Shown in pieces: positions 1 to 49,200 of a stretch of DNA of 64,000 bases. Below the pieces are notes generated by a model, which had not been told where the DNA came from, ran no database searches, and saw only the letters and a list, made by a program, of their open reading frames with translations. Both the position numbers and the translations under genes were made by a program. Numbering within the stretch: position 1 is the stretch's first letter; each line of letters begins with the position of its first letter. The stretch comes from Flabesymbios commensalis (lineage: Eukaryota > Annelida > Polychaeta > Terebellida > Flabelligeridae), in NCBI GenBank assembly GCA_964017125.1, contig OZ024903.1, positions 64,933,663 to 64,997,662 on the forward strand, written 5' to 3'.

Positions 1-85
1 CTTGAATGCCAGAGCGAGGGACGAACCCGCGATCTCTGACTTTCCTAGGAGGCGTTTAACCACTGCACCAGGGTCCCCGCCCTTG
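1..85 (-). mobile_element. tRNA-derived SINE head, cut by the window edge
   Basis: Read on the minus strand it has a pol III A box TGGTGCAGTGG (60-70) and a B box GGGTTCGTCCC (18-28), the layout of a tRNA-derived SINE promoter. It closely resembles the SINE at 35168. The rest lies outside the window. Confidence 0.7.
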
Positions 86-211
86 ACGCATGTAGGGTGG
101 ACATTAAATGTTTCACCGCTAATCGCGACTGTAATATTTTCAGATCCGTTTTTAGCCGGTCAAATCACTGCTATCGGGAATGAAACGTGTGTTTAAAATT
201 CAAGATTTGAG

Positions 212-278
212 TAATTTTCACCCACTTGAAGGTGTGGGTCGCGGCAGCGACCCACAACTTCAAGTGGGTGAAAATTTA
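212..278. repeat. Hairpin MITE core (CACTTGAAGTTGTGGGTCGC family)
   Basis: Near-perfect inverted repeat, arms ATTTTCACCCACTTGAAG and its complement around GGGTCGCGGCAGCGACCC. Related hairpins occur near 30058, 32943, 34899, 37198, 44193 and 63560. Confidence 0.8.
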
Positions 279-1045
279 GGTAAGATAACATAGTAGGAAA
301 AGGTCAAAATTACTGTACTCAATCCGGAATATCGATTCTAGTACTCAGTACTCAGAGTTGGTGTCATATAACTAGTACCATTTATACAGCCACTGAAGGA
401 TTCTTTAGCATACTGTGTGATCCTTTGAGTCCTGAATTATTCATATTTAAATCTGCATCAACGTCTGGATCACTAGCGCCGCACGTATCAAGTAACATAT
501 TAAAACCCTTTACGTGCTTTAATTGGATTAAAAAATAATATGATCATAGCAAAAAATGACAGTCAGCTCATAAATTTTAGGGTTATAGGAGCGATGGCTT
601 AGAATTACAACCCCCTTCAAGTGTCAGTGCACCTCCGTGACACCGATCTTCAAAAGAGTGACTGTAAATAGTGTTGAATTGTTAAATTCTATATTAGTGT
701 ATGAACAGATTTATTATAACGTCAATAAAAAGCGAAGGATGTGCTTTATCAAAAATATTGCGAGAGTTTTATTTTAAAATTTAACAAACACAAACATAAG
801 TTAATAAGTTTATACCCACCTAAAATAGTGCGACGCCGTAACTAACAAGATTCAAATGGTCTAGCAACTATCTAATTTTGTGAATTTAGCGTGGAGAAGG
901 TTAGCATTAGATTTAGGATTTATACCTGTACTCATGATACAGAACTCTTCACAGAGCAGTCCTAAACTCGTGATAGAATGACGACGGACAGAACAATAAG
1001 ATATTAGTGAGCTGCTGATCAAATACACCCTGAACACCTCGTGAA
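279..1045. other. Upstream flank of gene 1, nothing recognised
   Basis: AT-rich sequence just upstream of the predicted start codon. It must hold the 5'UTR or promoter if the start is right, but I see no clear TATA box or initiator. Confidence 0.4.
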
Positions 1046-39059
<38,014 letters not shown>

Positions 39060-39130
39060 GATGAAAATGGTCTGTAAACACTTTCATGTGAATGTAACGA
39101 TGGAAGTGAAGACTCGTGTGTTTTACACCT

Positions 39131-39136
39131 AATAAA
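39131..39136 (+). promoter_or_regulatory. Likely polyadenylation signal of gene 1
   Basis: AATAAA, the first such hexamer after the gene 1 stop codon, about 70 bases downstream. Confidence 0.6.
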
Positions 39137-39192
39137 TCTTGATAACACTGCTATGAAACACAGTTTTGAAAATAATATTCACATGGCGCTCT

Positions 39193-39307
39193 GGGCTCGT
39201 ATCCTCGTACAAGTTACGATATATCGTAGGCTTCTGATTGGTCGAGATGGCCATCTCGACCAATCAGAAGCCTACGATATATCGTAACTTGTACGAGTGT
39301 ACGGCCC
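39193..39307. mobile_element. Perfect palindromic MITE, 47-bp arms with no spacer
   Basis: 39204-39250 (CTCGTACAAGTTACGATATA ... GAGATGG) is followed at once by its exact complement, 39251-39297. The outer GGGC..CGTA ends extend the inverse imperfectly. Second copy at 61350-61443. Confidence 0.9.
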
Positions 39308-40940
39308 CTGCATGGTACATAAAGTTTACAAAAAGACAAAACTATGTCATGTTTTTATGTTTTTATTTAGGTTACATTTTATTACGTAACATTCAGGGAA
39401 AACTTGCCTGTGATACATTTTTATTATTGTAAGTCTTATTTTTGAAATTTTATTATATCAGTTATATTTATAGTAATTTCAAAATAAATGGGTGAAGTAC
39501 GTAACTGTGTTTGAATAATTATATGCAATATTCAAAGATGAAGGTACAGGTTCAAAATATGACATCATGTCCTATCAGCCGACGTCGTTTTACCCCTCGT
39601 CACACGAACTGTTTGTTCGTGTGAAATTTCAACTCCCCGGGGAGCATATATACCCTTCAGCTATTCAGCGCCACAGCTGGATGGGATGGGTTCAGCATAT
39701 GCTCATTGGTTTTTTATACAAGGTCGGTAACTCACTGAAATCGTGGAAGCAGCAATCTCAACATACTAGGCCTATTGTTCACGCCCGCACGCTCAACAAA
39801 GGGGCTATTCAGCGCCACTATTCTATCGTGTAAACCCAAAAGGCAGTAACTTCTCAATATAATAGTAAGCTGAATACTGCAGTGTATTATTCACGACATG
39901 TTTCATTTTGTTGGAAATAGTGCTTCTGTCAGAATCGAGGTCGTAAAATGATTATTAATGCACGTAAATTATGAGATTTCCGTTTGAAAATTCATCAATA
40001 ATTTGCTACAAGAACTAGGTATGCCATGGTTACGAAAGTCCGGTGGGGCCTTCCCACTTCCCACTTCCTACTTCCTACTTCCTACTTCCTACTTCCCACT
40101 TCCTACTTCCCACTTCCTTGTTTAAAAGACCGGTGGGGACATCCTACTTTCTACTTCTCACTTAAAATGTCCTACTTCATAGATGGAAAGCCCAGTGGGG
40201 ACTTCCCACTTCCTACTTCCCACTTCCTACATCCCACTTCCTACTTCCCACTTCCCATTTCCGACTTCCTACTTCCCACTTCCTACTTCCCACTTCCCAC
40301 TTCCCACTTCTCACTTCCCACTTCCCACTTCCCACTTCCCACTTCCCACTTCCTACTTCCTACTTCCTACTTCCTACTTCCGACTTCATGGTAACATTTG
40401 TTTGGTAGAAAACAAAAGTCTACATAGTCCATTTCTCATTTTAAAATGACGAGGATTTGAAAGTTTCCTTCCCTCAGTCGAAGTATAGACATGGCAGTGA
40501 TTGTCACTGCATAGACACATCCCAATTACCCGTGTTCAGCGCTAGCTGGAAATTCATCGATAGTATTGCCATTATCTGTCCTACTATGTACCTATTCACT
40601 TGATTGAAGATTAGCAGGTGAATGCCGTGCCTAATATCAGGGCGCAACATCATAAAGCAACGATATCCTATCGCTGAGAGGTCATCATAATTATACACTT
40701 TATACTTCTGTTAAAATGGAATAAGCATGAGCGTATTCAACGTGTATCTACAAATATCTACAATGATACCACATGATTGGTGCCAATAGCACATTTGTAC
40801 GCCCTAAATGATAATATTGTATAGCTGATGCGTGATGACTCATCAACAAACAAATAATGGCAACCTTAATATAAATCACATCTTGCAATATCTTGCAATT
40901 GGCTATTTAACGTGATAGTATACCTTGTTTTTTGTTGGGG
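39308..40940. other. Intergenic, no gene recognised
   Basis: Holds a short palindrome CACACGAACTGTTTGTTCGT near 39600 and the 7-bp array listed separately; otherwise nothing I can support. Confidence 0.4.
40045..40385 (+). repeat. Pyrimidine-rich 7-bp repeat (CACTTCC/TACTTCC)
   Basis: Blocks of CCCACTTCCTACTTCC units at 40055-40115 and 40200-40385 separated by a related CGGTGGGGAC/CCAGTGGGGAC spacer. Strong strand asymmetry, no coding value. Confidence 0.95.
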
Positions 40941-42610
40941 ACATTGATTGACTATAGTCAGCAGATAAAGTGTATATATGAGACGAATCGTGCAAATAAT
41001 GATAAAAACACAAAAATTGGCATATTATGCCATTTTAGTGGTTACTCTTTCGAAATGTTAGGCACGCAAATGTTCAAACTGACCGCCATGTTTCAAGATA
41101 GCTGCCCTTGACGATGCAAAAATACTACTATTTTTCCATAAAATTCCAATCACTGGACCTATTTGTGCTAAACTTAATCAATCTCCGAGATTTCAAATCA
41201 GGTAAAATGTATATTTTTTAACTTGTGTGGCATTTATAGCCGGAAAATTACGCTAAATGATCGGACTAGGTGTAGGTGATCTATTGGGGTTTTTCCGAAC
41301 CTAGTTGCATCCCATATACAAATGTGTAATTATCGTCAATGCTAGTAAAAGGATAACCCCTCGGCCAGGGAAGCGTGTAGCTATATATTGAAAATGACCA
41401 TTTGTATTGAATTACCATTAAAGTGGAAATATAATTGTGAAAAGTGTTGCCTTTGCCAAGGAGAAAAGACGGACAAAGTCGTTGGCAACACAGCGCTACA
41501 GTACAGAGCCAAATGAATATTCAATGATTTCTTCAAATATTCCACACCTTCAAGCCATCAATCAGATGCCAATGAAGCTAGATCCAGCACGATTAGATGA
41601 GGGTTGCGGCATAGAGGAGACATTAAGAAAACACAATGAATAATATACCACCGGAGTTGCCGTCTGCTCTTCAACAATGCAAAGTTAGAATGGACCAAAG
41701 AAATGTGAATACAGTCTCAAACCCTCTGCTCCAGTTTAAATGCTTCTTGTGTGAAGAGGCTCCCCATCTACAATGAGACGTGCCATGACAATGAAGCTCA
41801 ACCAAAGACTGCACCAGTGTGTGCCTACCCTGAATCACGGAAGACTTCTAGCAAAGCTGAGCTCAGGTGATGTGATTGCACATGTGCTTATGTATCATGC
41901 AGCTTGTTTGACTTCTGTAATCGCTATACAACCGCAATAAAGCATATCTGGCATATAAATTTGTCATTGTGCTCAAGATCAATCGAATTATGTCATTTTT
42001 CATTTGCTTCTGAACGTTTTGCCTGATTATTAAAAATTATTTAAAAATATGAATTGCCATTAATGTCATTTATACGCAATGTCTTTATGAAAATGAACTT
42101 CAACAAAATTATTTTTCCGTTATCTCGTTGGTGCACATCTCAACAAATGGCGGCTGTTGTGAAATTAATATGTGATAATATTTTTTACTGAATAGCCTTG
42201 TATAACCATTTGCGCGATTATATCACATATTTGCATCGCGATGTATATTTCATGTAATTTACGATAAGGGATCACATATATTGTATTTTAAATAAGTTAT
42301 CAATTTTTCTTATGCTTCAAAATAGTAAATTTAGCTTCTCTATGCTCAAAAACATACATTTTGAATCTAATATCATTAAAATCAGTCCACTGAATGAAGT
42401 TTTATGACGAAAAGTAGTATTTCTGCATCGCCGATGACGGCCATTTTGGAAAATGGCGGCCATTTTGAAATTTAGGTGGCTAACAAATTTTGTTTGAAAG
42501 AATACTTTAATGAGTATATAATTATACCAATTTTGGTGCTTGTATCACGATTTGTACGAGTATTTCACTTATCTGCCTCACTACAATGCTTCGAGGAAAA
42601 TGGGTCAACA
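40940..42610. mobile_element. Foldback element C with unclassified-protein remnant
   Basis: Left arm (40945-41190: GCAGATAAAGTGTATA, ACGATGCAAAAATACTACTA) pairs in inverse with the right arm (42340-42590: TAGTATTTCTGCATCG, ATCTGCCTC). Both arms hold GGCCGCCAT-like motifs, as in element A. Coding remnant between them at 41437-41945. Confidence 0.6.
41437..41945 (+). pseudogene. Remnant of an unclassified invertebrate element protein
   Basis: Frames contain LDPARLDEGCGIEETLRKHN at 41570-41643, a Cys-rich patch near 41740, and LLAKLSSGDVIAHVLMYHAA then CLTSVIAIQ at 41845-41930. The LLAKLSxGD..A....YH..CL pattern is one I recall from uncharacterised invertebrate proteins, function unknown. A partial counterpart is at 3816-4019. 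Degraded. Confidence 0.45.
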
Positions 42611-43198
42611 ATTTTGTGTTGCAGGTGGCTATTTTGAATTGAATTACAGAGGGTATTGTAAACTTGGTGTTTACTAAAATAGCCTCTCTACTAAAAGAGT
42701 TTATTATATTTCAAAATTAGCGTGAAATAGGCCAGGTGGATTCAGTGACCATCAAACATGTCTGATGGCAAATCATTACCAAAGACAATTGAGCTCAACT
42801 TGACCAATATTCTAAATCCAACTATATGCCGACGGCCATCTTGGACGCCATCTTGAAGAACTGATAACACTGATTAATTAATCAATGAGCATGTCATTAC
42901 TACTATTTCAGTATTTTTAGTTTAGTAATCCATCAACATTAATAATGATTTGAATATAATAACTTTGCTTCAATGGACATTACAGAAGTGTTTGGGAGAA
43001 AAAGTCTCTTGGAATAATTAGGGCTAAATATTTTTTTCAAAAATGTCTGGCAGTTATCCAGATAGTTTTACATACCGCCAAACTAGTTGAAATGGTGCAT
43101 TAATCTGATTAATCTGGTCGCTATTGGAGTGTATACTTTCACACACATCTTCAGACGCAGAATGAATTTTTCACAAGAACCGATCAGTGACTTTAGTT
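42611..43198. other. Intergenic, nothing recognised
   Basis: AT-rich spacer with no feature seen. Confidence 0.4.
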
Positions 43199-44004
43199 TT
43201 AGTCCAGTTGCCGTCCAGAGAACCTAGAAATTGTGAGAAGTGTAAGGTTTTTTGATTGATTCATGTTCCCAATGGGTTTATGAACAAATTCAGCTTTGCT
43301 GCCCAAACGGCAACTTTGGGCAACTTTTTTAATTAGCATAATTAACATAATTAGCATAATTAGCAATGGGGAATAATGCCAAATAATGCCTATATTTCAA
43401 CTTGACCGCGATATTCACCAGATACACCAGTGGTGCAGATTGGGACACTGTAACTAGAACGTTTTTTTAGAGCGGTCTTTATATATTGATTAGAAATAAG
43501 GCAAGCGTGACCTTTGACCTGTACGATCTGCAAAAATAGGTCAAGGTCACCCATGTTCGAATTTCAGCGAGATATTCGCCAGATACAAATGTGACCACTG
43601 CAGCTGAAACAGTTATTAATATATCGATTAGCCAAGGCTAGTGATGAATGGACGGCACGACGGACGGACGGACAGACAAAAAACTATTATCAGCGAGGCA
43701 GAGGATGAATATAAGATCAGAAGTGATTTGCTTTGATCTGACCTAAACATAAATTTGATATTGGCCATTTTTTCTGCAGCCACAGGTTCAAAAGTAACAT
43801 TTTACCTTGGATCATAATGAAGATTAGGCCGATTATGCTAATTATTTTAATTATGCTAATAAAAAAATTTGCCCAAAGTTGCCACTTGGGCAACAAACCT
43901 AAATTTGTCCAGTGACATCATAATAATATGAATCAGTCGAAACATCTTACACTTCTCATAATTTCCAGGTCCCCATTGAACATATAAGCGCAGCAACTGG
44001 ACTA
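43199..44004. mobile_element. TIR element AGTCCAGTTGC, about 0.8 kb
   Basis: Left AGTCCAGTTGCCG, AATTGTGAGAAGTGTAAG and GGCAACTTTGGGCAACTT are matched in inverse at 43850-44004. The interior has GGACGGACGGACAGAC and AGATATTCGCCAGATACA repeats. Confidence 0.7.
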
Positions 44005-44158
44005 TTTGCAGATATCGGAGTCTAGGGTTGGCTTAATAGTGTATGGGACTAGAAAAAAACAATTTAGTTTGATATTGTTCAGAATTTAAAAAATATGCTA
44101 CATTCAGCACCAGTGGATCTGCATGTGTGACAGAGAAAATATTTGTATGTAGACTACA

Positions 44159-44394
44159 TTAACCTTTTAATCGCCAAATGATTCAATCTGAATTTTCACC
44201 CACGTCAAGTTGTGTCTCGCTGACGCGATCCGCAACTTCAAGTGAGTGAAAATTATTCAGATTTGACAAAATGGAGGTCAACTCTTTTCAAATCTTGCTG
44301 GTTGATGTCAAATTTTATCTTTAACATATTCAAAATGTGGTGCTACTAAAAAATGAAAACCCAAATATATGCGGCACCGGCGGTTAAAGGGTTT
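44159..44394. mobile_element. TTAA MITE, family CCCTTTAACCGCC, copy 2
   Basis: TTAACCTTTTAATCGCC at the left, GGCGGTTAAAGGG at the right, with the same hairpin and CGAATATATG-like interior as 37175-37422. Confidence 0.8.
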
Positions 44395-45445
44395 TGTCAG
44401 GATATCGAATCCTTGTAGAGCCGCCTAATGTAACATACTATTTTACTATAGAACTAGATCTACAGAAGATGTAGAGAGTCTGTAATGTGCTTATCATCGT
44501 CTTTTTTTACATAATAATTAATTGTTTAATTATTTGGCTTGGTCCACTTGTGTATAAATCATAATGATCTTTTTTAAGTAGGTTGCCTAGTTTATGTCAT
44601 CGGCCACAAAGCGGTGTGACAACATTGAATCAACGTTAATTACTTTGATTGAACAATGTGGCGATATCGTCTTGGATTGTGAAGAACATAAAATCTTCTC
44701 AATAGCTTGAGTGGTCCTAAATACTTATGTTGTATACATAGAAAGTTCAGTGGTCTCGGCATGTCCAATGATTTACAATATGTATTGTGTACTTACCTGT
44801 AGCCCTGTAATACCACCTTCACGGGGCGTGAGAACATGGTGTTATACAGTTAGTGGTCAACACCACCTGTATCACGGTTCATTCCAAGCTAGCAGTCGTA
44901 TTCAGATTTCAAAGAAACAAAATGTTTTTTCTCGCTCGCTTGCTCGCAACGCAGTCCTAATGCTGGTAAATTATTGCGCATTTGGAACTTATTAATGGAT
45001 TCATACTGCGCTCTGAACATGTGGGCCTTTTCAAGTTTTGTGGCCGTCCGGAATATTTTGGTGATTCGCCAAAACTAGCGAGGTGCATACGAATTAGAGA
45101 TTATTAAATGTCATTGTTCTAACCTCATTAAAATTTGTTTCAAAACATTGAAACCAAGCGTTCTAACTGCCATCTAGGGTGATCCAGAAAACATCTCGTT
45201 CCATTTCATCTTGATGTAAATTCGTACATTCTCAAAAAAATTGACAGCATTCGAACGAAAATCGTTCTAAATATTCATGGTCTGGAACTTATGACGTGTA
45301 GGCCACACTCGCAAATATAAAAATGTCTAAGAATCATTGAAGGTAGTTTTAATCCCGCCCGAATTTGGCTGATTTATTTTGCCAATTCTGTATTCGTGTT
45401 TTCCGGTTTGGTTTCTGATTGTCCATGCTTAGTGCTAAGGGCCTT
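44395..45445. other. Intergenic, nothing recognised
   Basis: Includes one lone end of the TTTATGCACAACTGGACC family near 44539; no gene seen. Confidence 0.4.
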
Positions 45446-45660
45446 CAACCCTTACAACGCTGAAATATATTTGTATAAACTATGTAGACCAAAGGGTTTT
45501 TTCAACTTGAGGGCATCATAAATGGCTTAGCTATATTTTTCTGTTTCATTTGAATACAATATGTTATAGGTGTACGGCCATAATAAATGTATATTTTTTT
45601 CAGGGTGGAGATCGACTTTAGACGTTCTAGTCTGTCGGTTCCCACACCGAAAGGGGTAAC
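45446..45660. mobile_element. TTAA MITE, TAACCCTTACAGCGC family, third copy
   Basis: Begins CAACCCTTACAACGCTG, contains GGTGGAGATCGACTTTAGAC and ends near CCGAAAGGGGTAACC, where the next MITE begins. Confidence 0.65.
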
Positions 45661-45891
45661 CTTTTAAACGCCGGTCATCATTATATTTGCTTCTTTATAT
45701 TTTTTATTAAAACATTAAATATCAACTTTCAAACATGTTAGAGAGAAAACATGACACCAATCAGGAATTCAAAATCATTCATCTCCTTTTTGTCAAATCT
45801 GAATAATTTCTGCTCGCTTGAAGTTGTCAATCGCGTCAACTTCAAGCGTGTGGCAATTCTAATTAAATAACGCGGCGGTTAAAGGGTTTAA
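45656..45891. mobile_element. TTAA MITE, family CCCTTTAACCGCC, copy 3
   Basis: GTAACCTTTTAAACGCCGG at the left, GGCGGTTAAAGGGTTTAA at the right; orientation opposite to copy 1. Abuts the preceding MITE. Confidence 0.75.
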
Positions 45892-46267
45892 GCATTAAGG
45901 AATATAAATAATTGAACAAGTTACAGAGATTGTAGTCTGTTATTGTTACAGGCAATATTATAACTCCAAGGCTGAACCAGATATGAAGTTGAAATACTTA
46001 TCTTATAATAAATTATATCGAAGTCGGTGAGTATAAAATTCCTCAACACTGTTTAACAGTGACAATGTTAATATTGCTCGATCAACATGAGTGAATCAAC
46101 GAGTTAAAATCGGACTTCGGATTGCAGCAATGTAATAATTCACAAGTAGGTTTTATTGACCTGCTCCACAGGAATGTTTTCAGGTACTGCCAATTGACAT
46201 GCGGTGGTGACAGCAGTATTAACACAGTAGTATAATCCAGAGTGTTTGTATTACATTCAATATAGCC
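45892..46267. other. Upstream flank of gene 2, nothing recognised
   Basis: Must hold the 5'UTR or promoter if the start codon call is right. No clear core promoter motif. Confidence 0.4.
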
Positions 46268-46282
46268 ATGAATGATAGAAAG
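46268..46282 (+). CDS. Gene 2 exon 1 (start codon, 5 codons)
   Basis: Encodes MNDRK, then AAG|GTTAGT. Purine at -3. Phase 0 joins exon 2 in frame, and the layout mirrors the tiny first exon of gene 1. Transcript evidence would be needed to exclude another start. Confidence 0.6.
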
Positions 46283-49200
46283 GTTAGTTTGCAAATTTCT
46301 AGTAAACTAATATTGTACAAATTCTTCTCATCCTTTAGTCTTAGTGGATTAATTTGTAATATTATATAGTGCATAGACTCATCACTGACTCATATTCTTT
46401 GGGTGATCTCAAATTTACAATAAAAAAGGTTCTCACACTTTGGTGTCTGTTATAGGAAAACGATATACAAAATGCAGCTTTCAAAAATGACGAAAATCAA
46501 GAGAGGGGCAACTGGACAAATCCCATCGATTTCGTTTTGTCAAGTATCGGGTTTGCGGTGGGGTTGGGAAACATTTGGCGTTTCCCATATCTGTGTTACC
46601 GTAACGGAGGAGGTATGTATATCAGCAAACGAAAGACATTGAACCTATGTTGCCTCAATGCTGGGCCAGCGTCGCAGACGGTTGACCAACATTGATACAA
46701 CATAGATTCAATATCTCCTGTTTGCTGGGATGTCGGATGTGTGTGTAATCATATATGTACATGAATGTATCAGATAACGTTAATCAGTATTAATTCAAAT
46801 TGAATTGTTACCTGATCATATAAAACATCCTATCTATGCTATAAATAGGGAAATCAGAACTTCTTATTTTGATACAGTGGAATACTATTTCCTGTTAGAA
46901 TATGTCCTATGGTACACAGACGTGATATGAGACCATATCCACTGCATTGATTAAAATGTCTCAGATCAGGTGGTATTTTCATCAAACAAGACTTTATAAT
47001 TTACATGCACATGCTGAATATTATACGGTGGCTGATTTACGTTGAGAATCATGAGATTGTATTTTTTTATTTGGTTTATTTCGTGCACACGAGATAGAAG
47101 TTCGTGCCCGCGAAACAGTATTTCGTGCCCATTTGTTTTGTTTTTGGTTAAGTACGTTATCATCAAATGATGATTGTAATTGATCAGGTGAGGATGGGGT
47201 TGTTATTTAAAAGGAATATGCCTATAGCTTGCGGTACATACATATTTTAAACTGCAATTAACACGATTAATAATACGCACAATTACACATATCAATGTAA
47301 CCAAATGATTTGGTGCGCGGTAATTAATTATTTGGTGCGCGCCAAATGATTTGGTGACTGCATGGTCAATATTCTTTTTTTGTTCATTTCCGACTTATAG
47401 TTGCATCACATCATCGTGGTCGCAGTTAAAAAATAGAGAAGTCAAATTATCAACTTGTCCTGAAATTACATTGAAACATATCTTACATGTAAATGGGCAA
47501 ACACCGAAAAACGAATACATTTAGGACATATACTGGACAAAACGAATATTTGATTAATGTAACGAGCATGAAGCGTAGCCTATATTTCCCGGACAATGAC
47601 AGAATAGAAAACGAACATTAACGAACACCAACGGATGTTGTTCGTTCCTTGTCCGTCGGATTATCCGGCCAAATGTGAAAGGGCGATCGCCATAGACCTA
47701 CATAGACGTAGGCCTACTGTTATATAAAAGGAAAGACGATTATGATGTTTAAATTACGATCTATTAACAGGCAAAGGAGGCTCTTATTCACGAGCTTGTG
47801 TGTCTAAAACGATGTATCTGTCATTGTTAAAAGCATAGATATATAGACATGGTTAAATGGATATAATACAACCATTTAATTGCTATAGGTGACGTAGGCC
47901 GTAATAGCATTATAAGCTTCCCTTTTTGTTGCTGGATCATGTGTATTTTCATCAAACTGTTTATCATATACCGTTTTACAGGGGCGTTTCTCATACCATA
48001 CGTTCTGATGCTGTTTTTGTGTGGTGTACCGCTTTTCTTCTTTGAGGTGGCTCTTGGACAATATGCGTCCTCTGGATGTACAACTGTTTGGAGAATCAAT
48101 CCTCTTTTCAAAGGTAAACAATATATAAATGGCTGGGCTTATGTGCCGCAGTCGACCATCCTGCAGTATTCAGATGTATTCGTTCTCACTCAACCCCTGA
48201 ATGCGATGACGCCTATTTGAGCATCCCTCTCCACGCGGCTCCAACCTGTGTGTCCTCTTGGAGTGGGGTCCCAAATAGCCTCATTGCTGGCAGGGTTTGA
48301 GTGTAACGGAAAAACGCTGCAGCAGGATGAAGTCGACCTTTAAAAAATGAAGGTACGTATCTGCGACCACGTGGTCAATGAAATAATATCAGCTAGCCCT
48401 CGTCAGTCATTTAGCTGTTATGACATTGTAAATTGCTGTGCACGTTGAGTTGCGACGCTAGGCCTGGCCCAGCATTAAACCTAAATTGGGTCAAAGTCTT
48501 GTGTTGACCGGAAACGCTTCCATTAAATCAATAAAAATTCAAATGCCCATTATAGCCACGCACTGAGTCAAGGCATAATGGCTGTGCAAAATATGAAGGT
48601 TATCCATCAATGGCATGTGGCCTGTATAACCTGCGACGCTTGGTAAGCATTAAACCACTATGGGCTCAACGTCGTGGATTTACCGGAAGTTGCAAATTAT
48701 ACAACATAAGTATATTGAGTAAACTGTATGTAGGCCTATCTAAAACAGTTTAAAACTGTGTGTTTTCTGTATTTTTTTCGAGCTTGAGTCATGCCAAAAG
48801 TCATGCTACATCATAACAAATGAATGTATGACGCGTGGTGATTAGCTGAATTGGTCACGTGAGCATGAGACACGACCCTTGATTGGTTCCAGGTATATTT
48901 CTACACATGGACCCATAACTGCAAGAGTGCCAGACTCTCCAGCTGGTGTCTCATTTCGTTATTGAGTATCATAATCTGAAATATAATAATTATAGTCTGA
49001 ACAACGTTCAAGAAAAAAACGTCATTCTGCCGTTAGACTAAAACGCTCGTTATTAACATTAGCATGATATTGATAGTTTAGTCAATATCTATTGTATAGC
49101 TGTAAAATATTTTCGAAAGATACGGAGCTTATATCTTCACGCACAAACAAGGATACACTGAGTTATTCAATACACTTTTACTCTTCCAGGCTTGGGATAT

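Noticed and set aside
39567-39833. 88-codon open frame downstream of a TATATA motif
   Set aside because: No family resemblance or splice context; could be chance.
40026-40449. Open frames reading LPTSHF repeats
   Set aside because: Produced by the 7-bp CACTTCC array; two overlapping frames give the same motif.
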